The notes under the pieces are model-generated. The model ran no database searches, was not told the DNA's origin, and saw only the letters and a program-made list of their open reading frames with translations. Positions 25,501-36,500 of a DNA stretch of 64,000 bases are shown piece by piece (position 1 is the stretch's first letter; each line of letters begins with the position of its first letter). This stretch comes from Scolanthus callimorphus (lineage: Eukaryota > Cnidaria > Anthozoa > Actiniaria > Edwardsiidae): the NCBI GenBank assembly GCA_033964015.1, contig CM066913.1, positions 29,600,790 to 29,664,789 of the forward strand, given 5' to 3'. The position numbers were made by a program, and so were the translations under genes.

Positions 25501-26750
25501 TATGCTTAAAAAATTAACATCTCGTGAAGGGAAGACTCTAAAACAACCAAACTTGGGTAGTGTAGTCTAGACCACCAGATGAGCAAAATGAAGTGGTCAC
25601 GTGCTTGAAAAATTAATATCTCGTGAAGGGAAGACTCTAAAGCAACCATATAAACCATGTACACATGGGAATCCCTTTCATTCACATAGAAAATTTTCTA
25701 ACCAGGAGCTCCGCTTTTAGCCAGTGGCTAAATCTATATATTACTGAAGTCTTGCTTTGCTTATCCAAAAACTCCCTCCCTATTTGAGTTAACCCAAATA
25801 ATCTTTGTACCCCCCAAAAAACCCAAATCGAAAATTTCATGCCTAAAATAATTCCTTCATTCTAACCCTAATGGAGTCGCAAATGTGCAATTGAAACAAC
25901 ATTTTACTGTATTTACAGTGACACTCTGTTTATTTTGATCTATTTGCTATGGTCAGACAAGCATTTCTTTACTCATAGACACAACCTCCAAATGAAAGCA
26001 ATCAAGTCAGAACAAAGAAAAATATCCATGAAAAAAAAAGAATTACATGCAAATGGTAAAAGCTTTCTTGAAAAGCATCACTTTCCAAGCTTTTGAGGGA
26101 CAATTTCCATCTTTACTTAACAATGAATTAAGGCGTGCAAAATTGACAGTAGAAAGCTGAAATTATATTGTTCAGTACAGCTTTGCAGCTGAAAAAGTCT
26201 ATCTAAATTCAATTGTTTTTCCCGTATCCTGCTAAAACAACGTGAACTTATTAAAAAGAAGAAACTATGAAGGCCACAAAAGGAACGCTATAACACGCAA
26301 ACCCCTGCATGAGCGAACGTGGATAATTAAGCTTTGCGTGAGAGTTTTCGATCACAAGTTTCATATCGAAGATATTGCAAAGATGATTGCGGTTATTCTC
26401 AGAGGAAAATCAAATAAGATAACTTCAATTCCTTTGGCAAAACCAACCAACCGAAGTGCATTCAGTCGCGATCCGCCTTCCTGAAAAATCTCCAGACTAA
26501 CTCAAGCTGGAGCCTTCGATTAAGCCACACGCAGTTCGAACGATCGATCGAAAAATATTTCGAAACCTTCGTTCGATATCAGCAGCGCAATAAAGGATTA
26601 CATAAGAAGGCATAAATCCAATGAACACAGCAATGAAAATTTGAGAAATCCCCGACACCAAGGCAAACAATACGTGTGTACCCTTCGAACTTCATGCAAA
26701 TTGACACAAAACAAAACAGGGAGTACCTCGACTGTTGTCGTGTCGGCCAT
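18081..26750 (-). CDS. ZNF341: ZNF341-like C2H2 zinc-finger transcription factor
   Basis: Four coding exons on the minus strand: 26750-26727 (begins MADTTTVE), 21710-21629, 21046-20666 and 19569-18081 (stop at 18081). The splice sites are canonical and all phases agree (0, 1, 1), giving about 658 aa. An N-terminal C-x2-C-x12-H-x5-C finger (residues 44-66) follows an acidic DDEFD, and eight C2H2 fingers lie at about 257-481. In human ZNF341 the same order is known: a single early finger, then an array with the [16 protein letters not shown] signature; both fingers are recognisable here. Human ZNF341 is a nuclear regulator of STAT1/STAT3 transcription; that role in this animal is inference. The tail (482-658) is acidic and proline-rich. 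One base is missing near 19048-19055, which breaks the frame between fingers 3 and 4. Confidence 0.85.
19643..20140. mobile_element. Inverted-repeat insertion with hammerhead-like remnant in ZNF341 intron 3
   Basis: Arms of about 55 bp at 19650-19702 and 19868-19922 are inverted copies. A short GGATGGCAAGA motif flanks the block at about 19647 and 20127, like a target-site duplication. Inside, at 20031-20064, is a sequence with the hammerhead order CTGATGA, a hairpin, GAAA and TGTC, but with no convincing stem I. It could be a relic of a Penelope-like or related retroelement. Confidence 0.4.
20666..21046 (-). CDS. ZNF341: ZNF341-like coding exon 3 with N-terminal finger
   Basis: The acceptor is at 21047-21050 (ATATGTAG) and the donor GTAAGTG begins at 20665. 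The 381-nt exon starts within the D codon of DDEFD and encodes the early CGRC..H..C finger. It then runs about 95 residues of Ser/Thr/Glu-rich linker ending before KSSK. Phase 1 in and out matches both neighbours. Confidence 0.85.
21629..21710 (-). CDS. ZNF341: ZNF341-like coding exon 2
   Basis: A small 82-nt exon between acceptor CTCCTGCTAG and donor GTATTA. It encodes [16 protein letters not shown] and continues to an end in STVS. It enters in phase 0 and leaves in phase 1, which joins exon 1 (ends GTC GAG) and exon 3 exactly. The sequence is low-complexity acidic and proline-containing, with no domain. Confidence 0.7.
24281..25720. repeat. 128-bp satellite with palindromic CRE motifs
   Basis: Seven regular units start at about 24828, 24955, 25083, 25211, 25339, 25467 and 25595, preceded by a divergent one near 24700. 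Most units contain GGTCACGTG and TGACGTCATCGATGACGTCA, that is an E-box-like CACGTG and two CRE palindromes. The array is bracketed by GGAGCTCC sequences (24286 and 25706) and a CCGTCC microsatellite. A diverged single copy of the same family lies at about 31240-31640. It sits in the first intron of the ZNF341-like gene. Confidence 0.85.
26727..26750 (-). CDS. ZNF341: ZNF341-like first coding exon (MADTTTVE)
   Basis: ATG at 26750 in a good context (CAACATGGCC) encodes eight residues and ends at donor GTACTC (GAG then GTAC). The phase matches exon 2. The assignment rests on phase, start context and position beside a divergent gene. It is less certain than the later exons because it is so short. 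Confidence 0.5.
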
Positions 26751-27515
26751 GTTGAAAATTGATCCCTCCTGACAAGACACAAAATCGGCGAAACTTCTCC
26801 TGAAATTGCAATTAAAGCCCAGAAATTTGGCGCTGAACAACAGAGTTTGCTAGATTTTACATTATGACGCTAGATTTGTCGTTTCAAAAACAAAAATCCG
26901 GCGAAAATACGAGTTGAAACTTTCTATCCTGGGTCACTGCTGGAGGCTCTGAAGTGACGCACATCCCATCGGGCCTTGCGGGAGAGGGCTCAAGGACGAA
27001 AATAACTCCCCCTGCCGTCCCCCATGGAAACGCGACAAAAATGCCTTTTCTGTGCCGCACAGCCACAGCGGTGGCTTTTTAAATCAATTTGTGATAGAGA
27101 AGCGATTATTTTTCAAGATACAGTTGGGCAAAATAGTAACAAAAACACGCCTCGTATCAAGATATTGGCCTTCCTACTGTATTTTTTTTTTTATTCTGGC
27201 ACCGAAAAAAAAAGTGAATTGCCTATACTTCTATCCGTCAAAACCCAAACGATGGATTTTTAAATCTATTTCTGTGGAAATCCTGATTGCTTGTTTTCAT
27301 TCATTTGTTTTTTTTCTCTCGGGTTCTTTCATTTCTTTTTCAAGCTCGACGATTTTGGATACCTGTGGCCTAAGGCCGAATATCGCCAGGCTGCTCAGTC
27401 CTTTCGCGGTAGCTGGATTTTTGTGTGAAATTGTTGGATATTTGTCCTTTTAGCAGCTAGAAACAGACTGCTATAGACATTAGAAATACTTATTCTCCCC
27501 AGGCAGTGTTTCAAG
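26751..27515. promoter_or_regulatory. Probable shared promoter region of two divergent genes
   Basis: The ZNF341-like start codon (minus) and the candidate leader exon of the Tudor gene (plus, donor GTAAGT at 27516) lie about 0.7 kb apart, head to head. No TATA box is obvious at either start. A YY1-type CCATGTTG overlaps the ZNF341 start codon. Transcription start sites cannot be placed from sequence alone. Confidence 0.35.
27450..27515 (+). other. Candidate non-coding leader exon of the Tudor gene
   Basis: A strong donor (TTTCAAG then GTAAGTAAA) at 27516 lies upstream of the first coding exon and on the same strand. In the frame that would reach the coding exon there is a TAG near 27456 with no ATG after it, so the exon is non-coding. 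Its 5' end is unknown. Confidence 0.35.
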
Positions 27516-28112
27516 GTAAGTAAAATGTTACTAATTGTATTTTACAGCCGACAATCCTCTGCTAATTTCTGCACGTGCAAACTTTTGGCGCGGGAAATTA
27601 AGTCTTGTGTTCGCGTTCGCGAAGTTTGGGTCTTTCTATAGTTACCGGAGACTATCGTATTCTGTGTTAGCTTCGTTCTTTGTGTTACTTGGAGTCCTTT
27701 GTCTCGGGTCCATTGTCTCTATTGAATTACGTATACTGTGCTCCGGTCAGCTCCGGTACCTACAGAACGAGCCCGAAGTTTTTCCTTTACTAGATATTAA
27801 GTATTTTATTTAAATGTCATAGACGTAGCTATCACGTGTCTGCCCCACAAACGTGGTTGGTAGCTTTAAAAGAAATGCCTCCAAGGAATTAATAAAAATT
27901 AACAAAAACCTTATAATTGGGAGGTGTTTGCCCCCCCCCCCCCCCCCACAGTTAAAATTGTATACCATACCACAGACCTAAAGTTAGTCAACAGGGTGGT
28001 CCAGTTAGTAGTCGCGATCAAAGTTGAAGCAGATTTAGTCATGTAAAAGTTTTTTAAAAAGTAAACCATCTTTATCACTAAATATGGCAAACTTTGATGC
28101 AGCAACAAATTT

Positions 28113-28718
28113 ATGCACTAGTCAATCGAAACCCCGGCCCCCCGACCCCCGGGACATAGCGGGGGAGTAACAGGGACATGGCCGTGGAATTACGCTTTTG
28201 TACCGCCAGATTTCTCCGGGGGAACGGGGACAGTAACTATTTGCCAAATTGGTGGGGATTTTTAGCGGGGTTGTAACGTTCTTGTAATTACTTGCGCTGC
28301 AAATGTATGCAAGCAATTATGCTAGCATCGCAGCCAATATGGAAAAATTTGCGGCAGCTTTCGAAATTTTAGACGATCCATGTATCAAATTTTGTATTCG
28401 TCGTCGTTCCTGTTACCCATCAAACTTGGGATATCTCTATCATTGAGAGTGGTAGAGGTGTCGCTAGCCCATTCGGTGGGATTTTGCACTCTTGGAGGAT
28501 ATGTTGAATGTTGTGGTGTGAGCCGCACAGGCACCAATCATCTTGAGGTAGGAACACTAGAAAAAATTGCCATACACGGGGGCAACAGGGGAGGGGATTG
28601 TAACAGCAAAATTTTCCCCGGGGGCGGGAAAAAGTACAAAATGTAACACTGCACAAATGTCACATTCCCTGCTATGTCCCGGGGGTCGGGGGCTGGGGTT
28701 TCAATTGACTAGTGCATT
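28113..28718. mobile_element. GC-rich foldback element
   Basis: Terminal arms of about 55 bp begin ATGCACTAGTCAATCGAAAC and run through CCCCGGCCCCCCGACCCCCGG (one base-run of C and G). They are mirrored at the right end with few changes. The inner sequence carries further GGGG/CCCC pairs. There is no ORF with coding features. It lies between the leader exon and the first coding exon of the Tudor gene. Confidence 0.7.
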
Positions 28719-29067
28719 ACCAAATGTTGAATGGATAGCTTGCGCTGGTTTTTGGCCTCTTGCAACCTTACACTTAAAGAACCTGTGTCAGCTGCCATTT
28801 TGACAGCATAGCAACATACCAAGTGGGAGAAAGCATCCATTTCCATCGGCTGATTTTGAGAATATAGAGCAATTTTCTCGATTGAATTTGGTAAAACAAA
28901 TATGAAACTTTGTTTTTATATGTTTATTTAGAGATTTCTACACGTAATTCTTCTAATATTGAATGAAAACAATAACAAAGGAGTGGCTGACACGGGCACT
29001 TTAAGATGCTTTTAGCTTTTTTTCTCAATATTTTTCAGCATGGTTTGAACATGTCACTTTGCTGAAG

Positions 29068-32000
29068 ATGGGACCAAAGAAGAACCCTTTGGAGGATGCC
29101 AGGAAAAGACTAAAGGAGAAGCTTGACAGCATAGAGGAGCATTCAGCATACATCAAACAAGTTTTAGAAGACACTGTTAGCAATGTATGTGTTATTGTGT
29201 GTTTCCAAAAAATATCAATACCCCCCCCCCCCCCCCCCCCCTACGGAAGGGTGTTGAGAAATGACCCCCCCTCCCCTCTGGAATTTCCGAAGAAAAATAC
29301 AGTGTTTGTATGGAAAAGATCAAGTAAATTGACCCCCCACCCGTCTGGAATTTCCAATCCCTTCCGTGGGGGGGGGGGGGGGGGGGGGATGGATATTTTT
29401 TGGAAGCACACATTGTTAGAGGATGACTATTGCCAGATTTCATACTCCGAGTGCCTTAGGGCAAATCCCTTAATATTATAATTTCAATTATCATATGACC
29501 CACTAAAAAGGAACAAGCATTTGGTTTTGTTTCTCATTCAGGTGAATACTGAATGAGAAACAGCCATTCAAACTTCAGAATTTAATTGTGTGGTTCCAAA
29601 AATATCCATACCCCCTCCACGGAAGGGTATTGAAAAGTGACCCCCCCCCCATCATGTGATGTCATCAGGATATTTTAAAACTTCTTGATGAAGATGCACT
29701 TTGAATGTTTATTAAACTGAGCATTGTCTACAGAGAGAGATGATTGATGTCACACAACACTAGTCATATATGTTGTACCCTCTGTATTTTGCTCAGTTCA
29801 AACAATTTTTGCTACCTAAGCATTCCTATGACCTTTTTGTGGATACACACAGTAGAAATAGCCTTTAAGAGAACTGGTCATTTGGCCACCATGTTGGTAC
29901 TGTACCCATCAAGTCTGCTTGAATTAGCATAAGCTTTAAACAGATAATAGTGATTTACAAAAAATGCTAGAAATAACTAAAAATAAATTTTGTTAAAAAA
30001 TAGTTTTGGATGTGGCAACCAAAGTTTTAGAGCTACCATAGTTGCTGATGACCTTTCTTTCTGAGATGTAAACTCTTTCAAAATCCTTTCCTGAAAAATA
30101 GGGAGACCCAGGTTATTGGCAGCAACCATGGTAACCATGCTACATTTGTTCTGTTCTAATTACATATTTTGTATGTGTTAAGGTGAGTTGTTAGTGAACT
30201 CTGCTTTATTTTAGGCTACTGGCCCTGCCAAGGCATTAGTGCAACAAAAAGACCGAAAGAAGTTCTTCAGCAAGTATTCATCCATCAGCCAAGATCTTGA
30301 GAAGTGTCTTGATTTCCTGTTAGTCTTGAGTGATTCAGTATCTGCTGTGAATGAAGATGAAGAAAGTGAAGGTGAGTGTGAAATGCTACAATAACTACTC
30401 AGGGCTGGATCGGATTACTGGTTTGAAAAGCCAGATTTGTCAGTAAGGCTACTAGAACCTGAGTCTTAAGGACTACAATTTGCCATTTTAAACCATTTTT
30501 GTATTGCAAGTGGAGGGGGGTACCTCCACATGCAAAGCAGCTCCCCTGAAATCACCACTGCTATTTTATCAGATGGCCTTATTTCAGAATCCCAAATAAC
30601 AATTGTGCATATTTGATGTACAAAAGTAATAAATGGATAATGTGTGTTTCCAAAATATCCCCCCCCCCCCTTACCTCTGGAAATTTCGATGTTGAAAAAA
30701 CAACGTCAAAATTGACTGAATATGGGGTATACAGAGTATTGCAAAAGCTCCGAATATGGTAGGTGTAACAATATTTTCTAGTCGTACTTTAAGCATTCAC
30801 AAATTGCGAACAGGGCGAAAAAATGCTTTCAACGTTTGTAATTAGGAGTTTAAAAGAGAGTTGCTATTTGTGTAAATATTGCGTTCTTGTCAAAAAAGAT
30901 GACTGGACAAGGCGCCACATTACACATTCTCATAATTTCCCTCATACAAGAAACAGCAACTCACCAAACTCACTGAAAACGTCAATAGAGATATTAGTAA
31001 AAATGTAACCTGAACAATGGTCTCGTTTTACAAAAAATAACAATAAAAATAGATTGCAAAAAAAGAAATTTGTTTTGAATAAAGCAAGGATTAATGGGTG
31101 CGCAAAATCACAAGGAAAAGTGGCATCAGATCAGACATATAACCATGAAGTCGATTTTGAGTGGTTTGAGACATTTTTGGCATTTTGCATCAGTGATGTC
31201 ATATCACATGACTTTGTCATTAGATACCTATCGATATGTGGACAACTATTGCCAAATTTTGTCGCTATTTGAGCTTTCGTTCTGGAGATATGATTTTTTC
31301 TTTGTCATTTTCCATGTGTGTCAGTGTGTCCGTCCGTCCGCCACAGGTATCCCAATTATAGGATAGAAATAGTGTCACGCTGGACCGTAAAAAAATCGAT
31401 TTCTCTGAAAGGCAAAATGTCTATAGTTATATAGTTATCTATGTCACAAGGGGTATGGGGGATGCTGTGACATGGTCACCTGGTATGACGTAATCGATGA
31501 CGTCATCATTTCAGAGGGTTCGTGTAATTACAGTAGGCATTTACTATCTGAGGAATGAATGGTAGTAAGACAACCAAACTTGGACATAATTGCCTAGATT
31601 AAGAAGGAGATGCAATGTTATGGTCATCTGGTGTGTCGTCAGGGCCTCTGTTTAATTATAAATATATGGCAATATAGCAAGGTAATAAAAACTTAGCACG
31701 TTTTCGACTCGGTACAAGAAATGCGGTTTGCTAACCATCTGGAAATGTTTTTTCGGTCGTTAACCCCCCACCGCTCTGGAAGTTCCCAGGCCTTTGACCC
31801 CCCACCCCTCTGGAATTTCCAATCCCTTCCGTGGAGGGGGGGGGGGGTATGGATATTTTTTGGAAACACAATATAATTTTGTGTGTTACTGAGAAAGTGC
31901 AGTTGCATTGACAATGATTATGATTGTGCATCACGTTTCAGACACAGAATCCAATGAAGAGGAGAGTAGCAAAGATGAGCATGAAAATAAAACTGAACAG

Positions 32001-33501
32001 AAAACAGAAAAACCTCAAGCAAAAGTCAACCAGGGTAAACACGAGGAAGACCTACCAGTAGAACAGAGACAGGAGGATGAGAACAGTAAAAAGAGCTCTC
32101 TGTTGGAAGTTGCACAGAAAGAAGAGTTAGGGAAGAAAGAGGAGCCCCAAGTTAATAAAAAAAATTCACAACCTGTAGGCAAAGCAATCAAGACAGAAGA
32201 AAAGGTGGATTTGATTCAGAAAGAGGAACTTGTGAAGAGAGTGCAGCTCAAACAAAACAAAGAGAGGCCTCCATTAGAAGGTAACAGATACTAGTAACAT
32301 AACTACAGACCTAATTCAATAAATGTTACTTTGGGAATAGACCAAATCGGCTAATGGTTTTTACTGGTACTTCTTGTAGCCACCCAATTCAGATCATGTG
32401 ATCCTATGGATGGTTACAATTTGTTTTTTTTTTTTTTACTTGACTGAGTGCATGAGTGTGTTGACGACCAAGCAACTATTATTTACCTAAATCAATCAAG
32501 ATTGCTTTGGGAATTGGCCATTGAAACACAAAAGATAATTGAAAAATTATTTCCTTGAGTGACTACCAAACAATAGCACTTGATGACCCAAGACCAATTC
32601 CCAAAGTATCTTTTTTTGAAATAGGTATATTTTTTGTTTTTTCTTGTATTCATGCATTGCCTGAAACAAACTCTTTCACAATGTGCATACATAACATCTG
32701 TTATGGAGTAGATGTCCTGTACCAGACGGGTACAGAATGTTAAGCAAATGTTGATGAATGACAGGAAACTCAAATTTCCCATTTCAGCAGAATTGGAAGT
32801 GTTAGGGATTCCCATTGATAGCCATGGCTGTCCAAACGCTTTCCATTATTGTGTCACAAGAAATTAGCATATGGATTTGAAAGCCAAACAATAAGGCATT
32901 TGTGTTTTTGCCTTTCTATTTTCAGAGAACCCTCCCAATGATGAAAGGAAACAGGTTATTTATTCGCCTCCAACTGATGACAAAGCACCAAATCAAAAAT
33001 TAAAAGGGAATGAAATAGATTCCCAATCAGCAAGCGCCTTTGCCCGGTATCAGGCGTCTAAGGATAAAATCCCACCTCGAGAACCTAACAGTGTATTATC
33101 ATTGCCTTCTGGTCGTGCAAGCCAGACAAATACCAGGCAAAGTGATTCTCCTATACATGATAAAATGTTTGATAAACCACAAAGTGGAGTTCCAAACAAG
33201 GAGACATGTAAAGAGAGACCTGATGCTGCTGATGTGATGAAAAAGTCACCAGAGAGATCTGATCAAATACCAAACTCCCCCAGAAGCAAAAACAAAGCTC
33301 AAAAACAAAAGGACAGCAAGTCAACAAAAGAACGAGCCTCTCCAGTGCCTAAGAAGAAAGGGAAAGACTACAAACAGGGCAAGAGTAAAGCTGAAGTGAG
33401 GTCGACAGTGGAAAAACTGGGCCGGAAGTCACCAATTGCTTCGTCTTTTCAAGATAGGAAAATCGCAACAGCTGCACCCAAAGGTCCTGCTGCTAAGAAA
33501 G
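29068..33501 (+). CDS. Tudor gene exons 1-4: charged N-terminal region
   Basis: Exon 1 starts MGPKKNPLEDARKRLKEKL; the exon opens at 29039 and has two minimal uORFs (ATG GTT TGA at 29040 and a four-codon one at 29051). Exon 2 continues a helical, probably coiled-coil segment (residues 40-91). Exons 3 and 4 encode about 305 residues rich in Lys, Glu, Ser and Gln with KK and RK clusters and no fold that can be recognised. They look disordered. Each of exons 2-4 ends in phase 1, as do most exons of this gene. Confidence 0.8.
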
Positions 33502-36500
33502 GTAAAGAGATTGTATTGTTTTATCCCCTCACATACAATAGTCCCCCTTTTGCAATAACTCAAGCAGCAGTTGACAGGGTTCCCATGGGTCCTTAAAAAC
33601 CTGGAAAGTCATGGAAATCTTTTCCTGAAGAGTGTGTACAGTGTAAAATAAAATTAAAGGAACCTGAATAAAACCTATCGACGTGCTATTTCTGAAACAA
33701 AGGACACTCATGTGGCTCTTATAATGCACGAAAACCTTGAAAGTTCTTGAATTTTGAAAGCCTGAAAACGTGGGAACCCTGGTTGACAGCTAATTAGAGC
33801 GGTTTTCACATGACTGTCGTGAAAACAATTGTAATTGAGCAATCACTAGCCAATCAGAATCGAGAGAAATCTCGACTTGCTCCTAAATGGCTTTTTTCTC
33901 AGCCAATTGCAAGCTGAACCAATTACTGACTAATTACACAATTGTATTTACTACAGAGTTTGATTGGCTGAGAAAAAACGAGTAGCCAATGAGAACGCAA
34001 AGCAATCGCAATTACATAACAAGTCTTGACAGTCATGTGAAATCCGCTCTAATGTTTACAAGTAAGCCTGATCAGGACCCAACATTGTGCAACATTGCAA
34101 CATGTTCGCTAATGGCGACTAGATCTAGGGTTTGGCGAGCAGAAATTTCAACCTAGGCGCCAATGACGGCGTATCTTTTCCAGTCTGTAGGATTTAACAA
34201 ATGCCCTTCTTAAATAAGATGTCAACAGCATTACTCCAGGAAAAAAACATGGCGACCACACATTTCTATTAGGCAACCAAACTTCACTATTTGGCGACTT
34301 AAGGCACTTTTTGAAAAAAAATGTTGGACCCTTCTTATCGACTTTGTTTCGTTGACATTTCAGCAGTTCAACTCAAGTCATATCCTTTTTTAACGGGTGC
34401 CTGCCTGGAGGTTATCGTGACAGAGGTCCTGAGCCCATGGGAGCTATGGATGCAACCCATTAGTACTGATCTTGATTTACTGATGGAGAAAATGTGGTAG
34501 GTACCTGGAAGTTGGTGACCAGGGCTAATCTCTGGCCAGACGAGGCCACACCTTTGCGACAGAAGTGTTGCCCGGAATGTTTCGTATGAACTTGCTTAAC
34601 TGGCCAAATGTTGCCTGTAATAATTCTGGAGTGGATAAACAGCTACAAGTTTTCTTAAATTTTCCAACTGGCATAGGAGAGGTAAAATTGGCCAGAACAT
34701 TGCTCTATATTTCTGATTTCTGGCAAATGGGAAGATTACGATGTCGCCTGAAGTGACTCAACTAGGAAACATCGTTGCACGCAACAAGATGTTTCTGAAG
34801 GAGTTTTGTTGCCTCAACATTGTTGCCTTGTTTAGCTAGTGCTTAAAACACGCCAAAGGAATATAAAGTTTTTCAATTAAGTATCCCAGGCCCATTCACA
34901 CGCTGTGACTTTGGCTACGATTTGGGAAGCGATTTCTGCGACGATCGGCGACGTCCCTTTGCGCGGTGTGAACGAACAGCGATTTTGGCGCTCTGAAGAA
35001 AATCGAAGTGGAATTTCCGATGTCGCAAGTGAAATCACCATAAAATCGGCCGTTTGCACCCGCGTTGTAGCATTGCTGTAGAAATAGCAACTAAAGTTGT
35101 ATCGTTTCAATGGTGACAATCTCAGATAGCTTTTGCACGAGAATCGTATAGAGGTAGAAGAAACGTCAATCTATAAAGTTGCATTGAACTGTTTCTACAA
35201 ACGACCCCCTCATTACACTTTATACTAGAAATTTTATAGATGTCTAGGATCGTGTTTAAATACTTTCCGTCCCAGTTTGCAACTTTCGGTAGAGATTTCA
35301 AAGGGTAATGTAAGGATTAGTCGGATCTGTGTACACAAGATTTAGCTTACTCAAAGAATAATTTACTTTCAATTTTTTTAGTATGGAGTTTGCGAAGGCA
35401 GCAGGTGGTGGATACGTAGGTGGCCTGACCGTACCCCCCTCAGTCGGAGATTTTTGCTGCGCACGCTTCATAGATGATGACACATGGTACAGAGCTAGAG
35501 TGACCGCCATCCATCACACAGACGACTCGAAAACACACCCCTCTATTAGTAAGCTGATTGATATTGGACGTCAGTCCACGAGAGTTGTATAATTTGACCT
35601 AGAACATCGACTTTGTGATTCAAATTGATCAAGACTAATAATACAATTTACCTACGATGGGAAAAATCCATGTCTTACTGTCAAGGGAATTTAATTTCCC
35701 ATGTTTCTGACCTATGTTTCATCTTCAATCGATTGCCATGAATAGGACATCTGCACGATGACGTGGTTGACTACAACTACCAGAAACCTTTTCGTGGCGG
35801 TTTATTGTGTAGAAAATTAAGGCTATTATGTTCTTATTCACGAAGGAATTCGTTAATCTGAATAAGAAAAAGAAACTGAAAAGATTCTGGTAGTTGTAGT
35901 CAAATGACGTCATCATGCAAATATCCTATTCATGCCAATTTATGGTAATCGATTGAACATCAAATCAGAAGAAAAACCTAAGCCAACCTTGCAAATATAT
36001 AAGGTGAATGTTAATAACTTTTCTCGTCCTCCTCGTCTATGATTGTCTGGCATGTATTGGGAAAGCATGTACCCTGTATCTGTTACATGTTAAACTAGGT
36101 TCTATTCCAAGTATAGTGATCAAATGGGAATTAGTCAAATCACACAAGTGGTCTATTGTCAATGCTGCGTTCTGATTGATTGAGCTGCTAGTAGGCTATA
36201 AGTTATAGCCTATTTGTAGCGAAAAGTGTCGGATTTGAAAGCCAGAAAATGACAAATGACCAGACCAGAAAACGTTTTTGGCTGACCTACCGGTACTATT
36301 GTTAAATATGCTCTGTGTTGGATTTTGAATTCATTATTTTGAGCTCTACCGTGGCAAACCTCTTGTCTGTGTTTGCCGCTTAGTAAGATAGCGAAAATAA
36401 CGCGAAATGAATATTTCCCTTTTTTAAGGTGACAGCCATGGTAGACGGTTGTCTAGCAGTAGTACGACGAGTACTAGCAGTCAGGACGGTGTTCCTGGAA

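Noticed and set aside
27052..27453. 133-residue frame between the divergent genes
   Set aside because: It is rich in F, L and S from T-rich DNA, has no domain, and overlaps the expected promoter region.
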